Made by a program: the position numbers and the translations under genes. DNA of 31,541 nucleotides from RGIG5681 sp034180345 (GTDB lineage Bacteria > Bacillota_I > Bacilli_A > Erysipelotrichales > Erysipelotrichaceae): assembly GCA_034180345.1 (NCBI GenBank), contig JAXFOQ010000028.1, positions 1 through 31,541 on the forward strand, written 5' to 3'. Shown here one piece after another: positions 15,589 to 22,983 of the stretch. The first letter of the stretch is position 1. Each line of letters starts with the position of its first letter. The notes under the pieces were generated by a model. The model saw nothing but the letters and a program-made list of their open reading frames with translations, was not told the DNA's origin and made no database searches.

Positions 15589-16179
15589 CTATTTAGTAGC
15601 TTTAATAATTTGATAGCCCTTATCACTATCAATAATTTCCACTTTTCTAAATAGTTCCGCTAATTTATTAAAGCTGGATTTAGCACCTTGTTTTTTTTGG
15701 ATAACGATAAATAAATTACCCCTATCTTCTAAAACACGATAAGCTCGATCATATAGACTAAAAATATTATCCTTACCACTTCTAATTGGTGGGTTAAATA
15801 GGACAGTATTAAATCTTTGATCAAGCGTTAGTAAATCATCACACTTAAATACATTCAGCACCACCTGATTATTTTTAGCATTTAAAGATGTGAGTTGGAC
15901 TGCTCGATTATTAATATCGACAGCCCAAACTTCCGTATATTTAATTTTTTTAACGATGATGCCAACCGGACCCCAACCACAACCTAAGTCTAGGGTTTTA
16001 GGACCAAGTTCATATTTCAGTGCGTTATTTATCAAGACCCGACTTCCATAATCCAAACCAAATTTAGAGAATACTCCAGCATCGGTTTGAAAATTAAATA
16101 CCATATCTTGAACGACTACCTTAATATTGTGATAGTCATGTTCAAGGGTATCATTATCAGTAAAGTAATGGGTCGTCAT
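15589..16179 (-). CDS. rsmC: RsmC-like 16S rRNA guanine-N2 methyltransferase (YbxB family)
   Basis: 196 residues, a single SAM-dependent methyltransferase domain. Motif I is LDLGCGWGPVG (63-73), an acidic ribose-binding position is in VDINN (88-92), and the catalytic NPPIR (129-133) marks amino-group methylation of guanine. Lysine-rich QKKQGAKSSF follows, as in YbxB-type proteins. It is about half the length of the two-domain E. coli RsmC, as is usual in Firmicutes. Its place between rplL and rpoB is the conserved location of this family. The substrate (m2G1207 of 16S rRNA) is taken from the family, not shown here. Confidence 0.9.
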   Translation of the reverse strand: MTTHYFTDNDTLEHDYHNIKVVVQDMVFNFQTDAGVFSKFGLDYGSRVLINNALKYELGPKTLDLGCGWGPVGIIVKKIKYTEVWAVDINNRAVQLTSLNAKNNQVVLNVFKCDDLLTLDQRFNTVLFNPPIRSGKDNIFSLYDRAYRVLEDRGNLFIVIQKKQGAKSSFNKLAELFRKVEIIDSDKGYQIIKATK

Positions 16180-16196
16180 ATCATTCTTCAGTTAGA

Positions 16197-16571
16197 TTAT
16201 TTAACTTCTACTGAAGCGCCAGCTTCCATAAGTTTTTTCTTAATTTCTTCAGCTTCTTCAACACTAATATTCTCTTTGATTGGGCTAGGTACTTTATCAA
16301 CGATGCCCTTAGCTTCAACAAGACCTAAACCAGTAATTTCACGAACAACCTTAATTACTGCAACTTTAGTAGCGCCTACATCTTTAAGGATTACGCTTAC
16401 TGTTGAAGGTGCTTCGTCTGCGGCACCTGCATCAGCAACTGCTGCAACTGCAACTGGTGCTGCTGCTGTAACACCGAATTTTTCTTCGATTGCTTTTACT
16501 AGATCGTTTAGTTCAAGGATGCTTGCTTCTTCTAAGAATGCAAGAATATCTTCATGTGATAATTTTGCCAT
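16197..16571 (-). CDS. rplL: 50S ribosomal protein L7/L12
   Basis: 124 residues. An N-terminal dimerisation helix pair (1-33), an Ala/Val-rich hinge (about 34-56) and the compact C-terminal domain that recruits translation GTPases are all visible. The C-terminal domain includes VGATKVAVIKVVREITGLGL and the conserved EAKGIVDKVPSPIKE. It forms the flexible stalk on L10. A ribosome binding site AGGAGG lies before the ATG. It is co-transcribed with rplJ and regulated through the L10 leader. Confidence 0.99.
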   Translation of the reverse strand: MAKLSHEDILAFLEEASILELNDLVKAIEEKFGVTAAAPVAVAAVADAGAADEAPSTVSVILKDVGATKVAVIKVVREITGLGLVEAKGIVDKVPSPIKENISVEEAEEIKKKLMEAGASVEVK

Positions 16572-16613
16572 TTTTATTTCCTCCTATAATGACTTTTTAA
16601 AATTTTAATTTAA

Positions 16614-17117
16614 TTATTCTGCAACAACTTCGCCCTTTGCATCGGCAACTGCCTTAACAACACAAGCGAATGATCTTACAGGTGATTGGATACAACCTAA
16701 CAACATCGATAGCATACCTTCTTTATTAGGTAATTTAGCTAACTCTGAAATAGTGTTCGCATCAACAACTTTACCTTCCACAATGCCTGATTTAACAACC
16801 AATGCTTTGTGATCTTTTGCGAAGTTTGCCAAGACACGACATGGTGCTGTAGCATCTTCACTAAAAGCGATAGCGTTTGGTCCAACTAATTGGTTTTCTA
16901 ATGCTTCAAAACCTAGGCTAGCAACAGCTCTTTGAACCATTGAATTTTTAAATACTTTAAATTCAATATTTTCTTTTCTAAGAGCGCGTCTTAATTCAGT
17001 TACTTCACCAACATTAAGACCACGATACTCAACAACTACGCTTGAACTTGCATTTTTAAATTTTTCAGCAATATTCTTGACAAGAACTTTCTTTTCATTT
17101 AAAACTGTTTGATTCAT
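16614..17117 (-). CDS. rplJ: 50S ribosomal protein L10
   Basis: 167 residues. The rRNA-binding N-terminal domain shows SSVVVEYRGLNVGEVTELR and KVFKNSMVQRA; the C-terminal helix that carries L7/L12 dimers follows. First gene of the operon. GGAG precedes the ATG. A leader with the typical Firmicutes L10-box architecture lies directly upstream, through which L10 (with L12) is known to repress its own operon. Confidence 0.99.
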   Translation of the reverse strand: MNQTVLNEKKVLVKNIAEKFKNASSSVVVEYRGLNVGEVTELRRALRKENIEFKVFKNSMVQRAVASLGFEALENQLVGPNAIAFSEDATAPCRVLANFAKDHKALVVKSGIVEGKVVDANTISELAKLPNKEGMLSMLLGCIQSPVRSFACVVKAVADAKGEVVAE

Positions 17118-17267
17118 TTTATTTATCTCCTTTCTTTCAAAATTTGATCAATACTCACAAACACAAAACCTGTCGCAACCGACAGGTAAAAAGCATCTTG
17201 AAATTTATAGCTTTTACCTCGGTAACCTTATTAAGCATATAGCCGTTACTGTCTATGGCATATTGAC
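17118..17267 (-). promoter_or_regulatory. Ribosomal protein L10 leader (autoregulatory RNA with attenuator)
   Basis: About 150 nt between the promoter and rplJ. The part nearest the gene carries a perfect hairpin, ACCTGTCG-GTTG-CGACAGGT (17168-17187), followed by TTTGTGTTTG on the minus strand; this is the terminator-like element of L10 leaders. The upstream part (about 17188-17255) contains GGTTACCGAGGTAAAAGCT and GACAGTAACGGCTAT, which can form the L10-binding region. In the known mechanism, free L10-L12 complex stabilises the form that ends transcription early. The family match rests on sequence resemblance and position. Confidence 0.85.
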
Positions 17268-17273
17268 TTTAAT

Positions 17274-17302
17274 ATGATACATTATTTTTATTTAAAATGC
17301 AA
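17274..17302 (-). promoter_or_regulatory. Promoter of the rplJ-rplL-rsmC-rpoBC operon
   Basis: On the minus strand TTGCAT (17297-17302), 17-bp spacer, TATCAT (17274-17279). It sits immediately upstream of the L10 leader and 40 bp after the truA stop, so truA and the rplJ operon are separate units. Confidence 0.75.
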
Positions 17303-17341
17303 ATCTTAAATAATCGAATCAATGTCGAGTCTAAAGCTAAA

Positions 17342-18076
17342 TTAATTATATTCAATTGAAACTAGAAATAAGCCCCTACCATCTATACTATAGCGATGAT
17401 AGCGATCTTTAGACGGTTCTTCCAAACGCCTGGTTATTTCTGTAATAGCAACCTTGCCTCTTGCCACTTCAACCATCATTCCCACCATCATCCTAATCAT
17501 ATAACGCATAAAGCTCTTGCCATAAAAATCAAGATAGATATAATTCTTTGAGGTGCTTATTTTAATATCATCAATCGTCTTTGTTTGGTCAGGAATCATT
17601 GATAATGGGGTGGAATTAAAAGCTTCAAAATTATGTTCACCAATAAATAATTGTGCTGCTGCTTTCAATAATTCAAGATCTAATTTAAAGGGACAAAAAT
17701 AAGCATAGTTACGATTAAATATATCTAAATTATCAATATTAATAACATAGCGATAATGTTTTTGTTTGATATTACAACGGGCATGAAAGTCATCAGTAAC
17801 ACCATTGATACTCTTAAAGATAATATCATTCGGTAACATTTGATTAAAATGATATAGGCAATCTTCATCGAGTTTCTTGTCGATGTCAAAATGAAAAACC
17901 TGCCCATAAGCATGGACTCCAGCATCAGTTCTTGAAGCAAAAATAATTTTAATACTTTGATTAAAATATTTACTTAAAACATTTTCAATCATATCTTGGA
18001 TGGCTTTGGCATTAATCTGCGATTGAAAGCCAGCATAATTACTGCCATCATAGGCACAAACAACCTTATAACGCAT
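17342..18076 (-). CDS. truA: tRNA pseudouridine synthase A
   Basis: 244 residues. It converts U38-U40 in the anticodon arm of tRNAs to pseudouridine. The catalytic Asp51 is in SRTDAGVHA (48-56). The N-terminal strand YKVVCAYDGSNYAGFQ and the C-terminal FMRYMIRMMVG helix are family landmarks. A TTG two codons upstream (18082) is possible, but the ATG at 18074-18076 is the normal TruA N-terminus. It overlaps the end of ecfT by 11 bp. The ecfA1-ecfA2-ecfT-truA order is widely conserved in Firmicutes, where the same block often follows rplQ; here it lies upstream of rplJ. Confidence 0.96.
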   Translation of the reverse strand: MRYKVVCAYDGSNYAGFQSQINAKAIQDMIENVLSKYFNQSIKIIFASRTDAGVHAYGQVFHFDIDKKLDEDCLYHFNQMLPNDIIFKSINGVTDDFHARCNIKQKHYRYVINIDNLDIFNRNYAYFCPFKLDLELLKAAAQLFIGEHNFEAFNSTPLSMIPDQTKTIDDIKISTSKNYIYLDFYGKSFMRYMIRMMVGMMVEVARGKVAITEITRRLEEPSKDRYHRYSIDGRGLFLVSIEYN

Positions 18077-18866
18077 AAGCAATCACCAACAAGACAATTA
18101 TTAAGATCACTATAAAAGCCAACATCACAAAATCATTACGACGATATTTAAGTTGTCTAAAACGCGTTCTTGATTGACCTGGCACATAAGATCTAGCTTC
18201 CATGGCATTAGCAAGTTCCATGGCTCTGGTGATGGAAATACCAAAAAGTGGCACAATTAACGATAGTACCGCATTAATTTTTTCCTTGATTGTTCCCTCA
18301 TCAAAATCCACACCACGAGATTTTTGGGCATTCATAATCCGATAAGTTTCTTCAATGATCGTCGGAATAAAACGCAGGGCAATACTAATCATCATCGCAA
18401 TATCATGGTGGGGTAAACCAATCTTGGCAAAGGGTGCCAACAAGCTTTCAATCCCCATGGTTAAATCAAAGGGCTTGGTAGTAGCTGTTAAAACCGAAGT
18501 AATCATCACCATCAACAATAGACGAACCAATATATAAAGGGTATTAAATACCGCATCGCTGTATATGCCAAAACCATATATCCTTATCAACAAATCACCA
18601 GTTTTTACCACTAAAACATTTACCACCAATAAGAAAAACAACATCATAATCAATGGCTTTAGTGATTTTAAAATATAGATAAGTCTTATTTTCGACATTC
18701 TCAAAGCCAACAACATTGCCACGGCAATAAGACCATAGCCATACCAACCCGCATTAATAAAAATCGCAACCAACATCATAAACAAGCCTAAAAGTTTAGC
18801 TCTTGGATCTAAACGATGAAAAAAAGAATCTAAATGTAAATACTTGCCTAAGACAATATTGTTCAT
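18066..18866 (-). CDS. ecfT: Energy-coupling factor transporter transmembrane protein EcfT
   Basis: 266 residues. Several membrane helices fill the first 140 residues and one lies at the C-terminus. Two coupling helices carry the Ala-x-x-x-Arg-type motifs that touch the ATPases: AQKSRG and AMEARS. EcfT joins the two ATPases to exchangeable vitamin-binding S components. A GTG three codons upstream (18875) leaves no room for a ribosome binding site, whereas AGAGGTGG stands properly before the ATG at 18864-18866. That ATG forms an ATGA overlap with the ecfA2 stop. Confidence 0.95.
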   Translation of the reverse strand: MNNIVLGKYLHLDSFFHRLDPRAKLLGLFMMLVAIFINAGWYGYGLIAVAMLLALRMSKIRLIYILKSLKPLIMMLFFLLVVNVLVVKTGDLLIRIYGFGIYSDAVFNTLYILVRLLLMVMITSVLTATTKPFDLTMGIESLLAPFAKIGLPHHDIAMMISIALRFIPTIIEETYRIMNAQKSRGVDFDEGTIKEKINAVLSLIVPLFGISITRAMELANAMEARSYVPGQSRTRFRQLKYRRNDFVMLAFIVILIIVLLVIAYAL

Positions 18867-19714
18867 TTTATCCACCTCTTAATATCGACGATTAATTCCG
18901 CTAAATTATCGTAATAATCTTTAATTTCAAAGCCTTTAGCCCTTAATTGATCAACCAGTTTTAAAATATTCGGTTTAGCTAATTGATATTTTTCAATCAA
19001 GGCTTGATTGGTAAAAAACGCTTTAATATCACTTTTGATAATCAAATTTCCATGGTCCAACAAAATAACTTCATCAGCATAATTAAAAACTACTTCATAG
19101 TCGTGAGTAACAATAATAATGGTTGTTTGATGGCTCTTATTGATATTCACAAATAATTCCATCAATTCCTTGGCACTTTGAGGATCAAGCCCAGAGGTTG
19201 GTTCATCCAATACAATATATTTCGGTTCCAATGCCAAAATACCCGCAATCGCCACTTTGCGTTTTTGACCACCGGACAATTCAAAGGGTGAGCGCTCAAA
19301 AAGTTCTTCATCAATGCCCACTAGCTTAAGAGCCTTTTTGGCCAAGAAGATACTTTCGGCTTCACTATGACCAAAATTCTTAGGACCAAAGGCCACATCC
19401 TTTAAAATATTTTCTTCAAATAATTGGTATTCACTAAATTGAAATACCAAACCAACCTTCTTCCTTAAAGCCTTTAATTTTTTATTCTTTTTATTGGCAA
19501 CAACCATTTGACCATCAACTTCAACACTACCGATTTGCGGTAGCAACAAGGCATTAAGATGCTGAATTAAAGTTGACTTACCCGATCCTGTTTCACCGAT
19601 TACCGCATATATTTTTCCCTCGGCAAAATCCAAGGAAATATCATTTAAAGCCGCAGTTTTATTCAAAGTATCAGTGCTATATACATAACTTAAATCTTTT
19701 ATCTTAATTGGCAT
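18863..19714 (-). CDS. ecfA2: Energy-coupling factor transporter ATP-binding protein EcfA2
   Basis: 283 residues. Walker A is GETGSGKST (40-48), the signature is LSGGQ (146-150), Walker B is IVLDE (167-171) and the D-loop is SGLDP. GETGSGKST together with the C-terminal extension is characteristic of the EcfA2 (A') partner. It forms a heterodimer with EcfA1, driving vitamin or metal uptake through shared S components. The start overlaps the end of ecfA1 by 16 bp with GGAG before it; the stop overlaps ecfT by 4 bp. Confidence 0.96.
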   Translation of the reverse strand: MPIKIKDLSYVYSTDTLNKTAALNDISLDFAEGKIYAVIGETGSGKSTLIQHLNALLLPQIGSVEVDGQMVVANKKNKKLKALRKKVGLVFQFSEYQLFEENILKDVAFGPKNFGHSEAESIFLAKKALKLVGIDEELFERSPFELSGGQKRKVAIAGILALEPKYIVLDEPTSGLDPQSAKELMELFVNINKSHQTTIIIVTHDYEVVFNYADEVILLDHGNLIIKSDIKAFFTNQALIEKYQLAKPNILKLVDQLRAKGFEIKDYYDNLAELIVDIKRWIK

Positions 19715-20517
19715 AAAGACTCCACCACTTCATCAATATCGTTGTATTCTTTTAATTTAATTCCAACTTTTAAAAAGCTGTCTTTTAAATAAATACCATA
19801 GGGAACATCAAGCTTAATTTTTTGCATAACCGCTATATCATCAAGTACTTCTTGTGGTTTACCCTCTTTGAAGACTTTGCCTTCATTTAAAATAATTACA
19901 TAATCACTTTTGATCGCTTCTTCAATATCGTGAGTAATTGAAATGATTGTGCGCTTTTTTTCTTGGTGTAGATTAGTTATTAATTCTTTAATTTCCTGTT
20001 TTCCTTTTGGATCCAGCATTGATGTGGCCTCATCTAAAATTAATATTTTAGGATTCATAGCCAAGACTCCAGCAATAGCTACCCGTTGTTTTTGACCACC
20101 ACTTAGACTTTGAGGCTCTTTATCAAGTAACTCATAAACATTGACACTCTTTGAAAACTTCTCAATAATAGCCTGCATTTCTTTGGGCGGAACTTGAATA
20201 TTTTCTAAACCAAAGGCAATGTCATCACAAACACTAGAACCGATAAATTGATTATCAGGATTTTGAAAAACAATCCCAATAAAATTTCTAATATAAGTTA
20301 AATTTTCTTCATTTAAAGTTTTACCGTCAATAATTATTTCACCGCTATCTTTTTCAAGTAAGCCTGCAATCAGCCTGGCAAGAGTACTCTTGCCACTACC
20401 ATTATGACCGATAATAGTTACATATTGACCTTGTTTAATATTAAAAGAAACATCATCAAGCGCCCATGAATGATCATCATATTTAAACTTTAAATTTTTA
20501 ATTTCAATAATATTCAT
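19699..20517 (-). CDS. ecfA1: Energy-coupling factor transporter ATP-binding protein EcfA1
   Basis: 272 residues. Walker A is GHNGSGKST (37-45), the Q-loop is FQNPDNQF (85-92), the signature is LSGGQ (138-142) and Walker B is LILDEATSMLDP (159-170). GHNGSGKST and EATSMLDP are typical of EcfA1. It is the first gene of the ecfA1-ecfA2-ecfT-truA unit. The ATG at 20515-20517 is preferred over a TTG two codons earlier. No Shine-Dalgarno is visible, and a TATAAT lies only nine bases upstream, so the mRNA may have almost no leader. No S-component gene is in the window; the module is probably shared by unlinked S components. Confidence 0.96.
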   Translation of the reverse strand: MNIIEIKNLKFKYDDHSWALDDVSFNIKQGQYVTIIGHNGSGKSTLARLIAGLLEKDSGEIIIDGKTLNEENLTYIRNFIGIVFQNPDNQFIGSSVCDDIAFGLENIQVPPKEMQAIIEKFSKSVNVYELLDKEPQSLSGGQKQRVAIAGVLAMNPKILILDEATSMLDPKGKQEIKELITNLHQEKKRTIISITHDIEEAIKSDYVIILNEGKVFKEGKPQEVLDDIAVMQKIKLDVPYGIYLKDSFLKVGIKLKEYNDIDEVVESLCQLR

Positions 20518-20526
20518 AACCAAAAT

Positions 20527-20532
20527 ATTATA
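20527..20532 (-). promoter_or_regulatory. -10 element of the ecfA1 operon
   Basis: TATAAT on the minus strand, nine bases before the ATG. The -35 is weak (TTATAA-like at 17 bp). The predicted start site is only about 3 nt from the initiation codon. The terminator at 20560-20579 directly upstream supports an independent promoter here. Confidence 0.5.
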
Positions 20533-20559
20533 ACTTGTTTTAGCTTTTTTATAAACTAA

Positions 20560-20579
20560 AAGCCAATAATTATTGGCTT
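20560..20579 (-). terminator. Terminator between the unknown gene and ecfA1
   Basis: Perfect palindrome AAGCCAATAA/TTATTGGCTT. On the minus strand it starts inside the TAA stop of the preceding gene and is followed by TTTTAGTTTAT. Confidence 0.7.
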
Positions 20580-21579
20580 AATCAATTAAATAACCTTCAT
20601 ATCTTCCAGCTAAATATGCTGCTTGATTGGCAATGTCAAATATTTCACTCAAAATCTTCCCATCAACAACCTTAATTCTTCTAAAAACATCAACCAAGCC
20701 CTTAACTTCATCAACATTAACCAAATATCCGTGGTCAACAACAATATCAACAAAATGTCTAAGTTGATTAATATCTTTAAAAATTAAGCGATGTAAAATC
20801 ATAACATCATCACCAATTTGATACTCACTGGCTAAAATATCCTTCAATTGATAATAGTCTTTAATAAATTCATCACTAAGATTATTGTAGTATGATGAAA
20901 TTTTATTGATGATTTTTTGGTCTTGATTACTATCAAGCTCCTTGAATTGATCAACTAAACTATCCAAATAAACATTGATATGTTCATCTAAATCATTATG
21001 ATTTTGTTCATTCAAAACTTCTTGATAGACACGATTGATAACCTCATCATCAATGGAAGTATTAATTTTTATCTTGTCATTTTGATCATCGAGGTAGTTA
21101 TCCACATTATTCATCATCATAGCTAATTTTTGGTCCTTATTTTCTTCATTATCCGCAAAACGATTTAATTTATTAATCGCAGCTTCAATTTCATTAATTT
21201 TCATATTTAATTCTTTAAGATCGTCAACTTCAACTTTGGCAATACAACCATCAATAACACCAACTTCATCTTCACCAAGTTCAATTGCATAACTATTTTC
21301 AATATTTTCATGCATTGTAGTTTTAACGCTTTGGTCATTGGTATCAAAAAATAATTCTGGAATTTTTTTCAAGACTCTAACAATATTATCACGATCTGAT
21401 AATCGGTTGACAACATTAAAAAACTTCTCCTTTTCAAGCTCATCATCAAAAATCACCACTTCCTCCATTAATTCGTCAAATAACTTAGTGGCTCTGGCAC
21501 TTATTTGTTTATTTTCATTATCCATCAAAGAAGTTATCGTTACGAAAAAACCCAATAGTATCAAACCTTTATAACGCAT
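20578..21579 (-). CDS. Hypothetical exported or membrane-anchored acidic helical protein
   Basis: 333 residues; I do not recognise a family. Residues 1-4 are basic and 5-18 hydrophobic (GLILLGFFVTITSL), so it probably carries a short signal peptide or anchor. There is no Cys after the hydrophobic stretch, so it is not a lipoprotein. The remaining 310 residues are strongly acidic, rich in Asp, Glu, Asn and Lys and almost free of Cys and Trp, with several helix-heptad-like stretches (for example 120-150). No catalytic motif is evident. GGAGGG precedes the ATG, which overlaps the trmR end by 11 bp; a terminator follows. A guess from context would be an envelope or division-associated protein, but nothing in the sequence proves it. 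Confidence 0.8.
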   Translation of the reverse strand: MRYKGLILLGFFVTITSLMDNENKQISARATKLFDELMEEVVIFDDELEKEKFFNVVNRLSDRDNIVRVLKKIPELFFDTNDQSVKTTMHENIENSYAIELGEDEVGVIDGCIAKVEVDDLKELNMKINEIEAAINKLNRFADNEENKDQKLAMMMNNVDNYLDDQNDKIKINTSIDDEVINRVYQEVLNEQNHNDLDEHINVYLDSLVDQFKELDSNQDQKIINKISSYYNNLSDEFIKDYYQLKDILASEYQIGDDVMILHRLIFKDINQLRHFVDIVVDHGYLVNVDEVKGLVDVFRRIKVVDGKILSEIFDIANQAAYLAGRYEGYLID

Positions 21580-22156
21580 CTTCCCTCCTTCTTAACACCA
21601 AGATTCCATCGCCAATCTCCTTGTGCAATTCAACGATAAAATGTTTATCTTCCTTAACTTTATCATAAAAATTAATTATTTTTTTAACTAATTGTCGGGT
21701 ATTGCGATTTTTAATCTTTTCAACATCATAAACCATACCATGAAAAATCATATTATCGAAGACCATAATCCCATCAGGCTTTAAATTATCAATAAATTGC
21801 ATCAAATACTCATAATAATGTGCCTTGCCCGCATCGACAAAAATTAAATCATAAAGACCCTCATCTTGATAATCCTTAATATCGGAAAAAACCAATTCAA
21901 TCTGATTGGCATAATTACTATTTTTAACATTTATAAGCGCTTGATTATACATATCTAAGTTGCGTTCAATACTTTTAATTTTAATGTCAGGGTCAAGGGC
22001 AGCCATCATTAAAGCACTATAACCAATGGCAGTCCCCAGTTCTAAAATATGACGGGCATGATGCTTTAAAATAAGCTCTTTCAAATATTCTAAACCACCA
22101 TCCTGGATAATCGGCACATGATGTTTGATTGCGTATCTTTTTAAATTACTTTCCAT
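21569..22156 (-). CDS. trmR: YrrM/TrmR-family O-methyltransferase
   Basis: 195 residues, of the catechol-O-methyltransferase-like fold. Motif I is ILELGTAIGYSALMMA (about 37-52), followed by an acidic residue in SIERN for SAM ribose binding. DLIFVDAGKAHYYEYL carries the metal-binding Asp, and VFDNM carries the next Asp/Asn ligands. The Bacillus member TrmR methylates 5-hydroxyuridine at wobble position 34 of tRNAs; I transfer that role by family. It lies after ptsH behind a hairpin, and overlaps the unknown gene downstream. Confidence 0.85.
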   Translation of the reverse strand: MESNLKRYAIKHHVPIIQDGGLEYLKELILKHHARHILELGTAIGYSALMMAALDPDIKIKSIERNLDMYNQALINVKNSNYANQIELVFSDIKDYQDEGLYDLIFVDAGKAHYYEYLMQFIDNLKPDGIMVFDNMIFHGMVYDVEKIKNRNTRQLVKKIINFYDKVKEDKHFIVELHKEIGDGILVLRRREDAL

Positions 22157-22165
22157 AAAATAAAC

Positions 22166-22185
22166 ATAGGAGGTTGCCCTCCTAT
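22166..22185 (-). terminator. Hairpin between ptsH and trmR
   Basis: On the minus strand ATAGGAGG-GCAA-CCTCCTAT, then GTTTATTTT. It is an 8-bp stem 4 bp after the ptsH stop. Its 5' arm contains AGGAGG, but about 20 bases from the trmR ATG, too far for a normal ribosome binding site. A partial terminator or processing site is likely. Confidence 0.6.
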
Positions 22186-22189
22186 ATAA

Positions 22190-22456
22190 TTATCCGATTA
22201 CTTTTTGTGTTTTCAAAATTTCTTCGATTGTATTAATAGCAACTTCTTCGTCTTCGCCTTCACATGAAATAACAATTTCCGATTGTGTTGGAATTCCCAA
22301 AGACATTACACCCATAATTGATTTCATATTTACTGAGCGATCTTTATATGCAATCTTAACATCACATTTAAATTTACTTGCAGCATTAACAGCAACTGTT
22401 GCTGGACGAGCATGCAATCCTACTGGATCAATAACTACGACTTTTACTTCCTTCAT
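22190..22456 (-). CDS. ptsH: Phosphocarrier protein HPr
   Basis: 88 residues. His15 in LHARPA (14-19) takes phosphate from enzyme I and passes it to PTS sugar permeases. Ser46, in SVNMKSIMG (41-49), is the site for HPr kinase and indicates carbon-catabolite control through CcpA, as in other Firmicutes. The frame is open upstream, but the ATG at 22454-22456 has a strong AGGAGG and gives the standard length. It is monocistronic-looking, with its own near-consensus promoter at 22488-22516; no enzyme I gene (ptsI) follows, unlike many Firmicutes. Confidence 0.97.
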   Translation of the reverse strand: MKEVKVVVIDPVGLHARPATVAVNAASKFKCDVKIAYKDRSVNMKSIMGVMSLGIPTQSEIVISCEGEDEEVAINTIEEILKTQKVIG

Positions 22457-22487
22457 ATCTATCAAGCCTCCTATATAATCTACATTA

Positions 22488-22516
22488 ATTATAGACGAAT
22501 TATTTAAGCTATACAA
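22488..22516 (-). promoter_or_regulatory. Promoter of ptsH
   Basis: Minus strand TTGTAT (22511-22516), 17-bp spacer, TATAAT (22488-22493). It is the best promoter of the minus strand in this window. Confidence 0.85.
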
Positions 22517-22521
22517 TACTG

Positions 22522-22983
22522 TTATTTATGGTAAAGCTCATTATTATTAATTTTAAAGGCTCGATATATTTGTTCAATAATAATTAATCTTGCCATATTG
22601 TGTAAAAAGGTCATATCCGAAAGTTTAAGATGACTATTGGCCCTAGCCAACACTTCCTTAGAAAGTCCTAATGAGCCACCAATGACAAAGACAACATTAA
22701 TGCCATAGTCTAGTTGTTTTTGAAGTCTAATCGCAAAGTCCACACTATCATAACTAACGCCCGATAAGTCTAAACACACAACATAATCACGGTCATTAAT
22801 TAGTTTTAAAATCCTTTGACCCTCAATATCCTTAATCTTATCATCCAAGTCTTTGATAATCACCTCATCTTTAACCTCGATGACTTCAAGTTTATAATAA
22901 CGATTAATGCGTTTTTGATAATCATCAATTAAAGACTTCATCGCCTTTTCTTTAATTTTACCCACAGCAATAATCTTAATCAT
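22522..22983 (-). CDS. rlmH: 23S rRNA (pseudouridine1915-N3)-methyltransferase RlmH
   Basis: 153 residues, a SPOUT-class knotted methyltransferase. The N-terminal MIKIIAVGKIKEK, the SAM-loop region VVFVIGGSLGLSKEV and the C-terminal HNMARLIIIEQIYRAFKINNNELYHK are diagnostic. The final YHK is near-universal in RlmH. It methylates Psi1915 in helix 69 of 23S rRNA on assembled 70S ribosomes. The start overlaps the end of the HtrA-like gene by 4 bp (ATGA), a pairing also found in Bacillus (yyxA-rlmH). Confidence 0.98.
   Translation of the reverse strand: MIKIIAVGKIKEKAMKSLIDDYQKRINRYYKLEVIEVKDEVIIKDLDDKIKDIEGQRILKLINDRDYVVCLDLSGVSYDSVDFAIRLQKQLDYGINVVFVIGGSLGLSKEVLARANSHLKLSDMTFLHNMARLIIIEQIYRAFKINNNELYHK

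Noticed and set aside
16087..16608. 173-codon open frame on plus, opposite rplL
   Set aside because: It is the antisense of the Ala/Val-rich rplL and its flanks. It has low-complexity Ser/Ala/Thr translation and no ribosome binding site, and L7/L12 on the other strand is certain.
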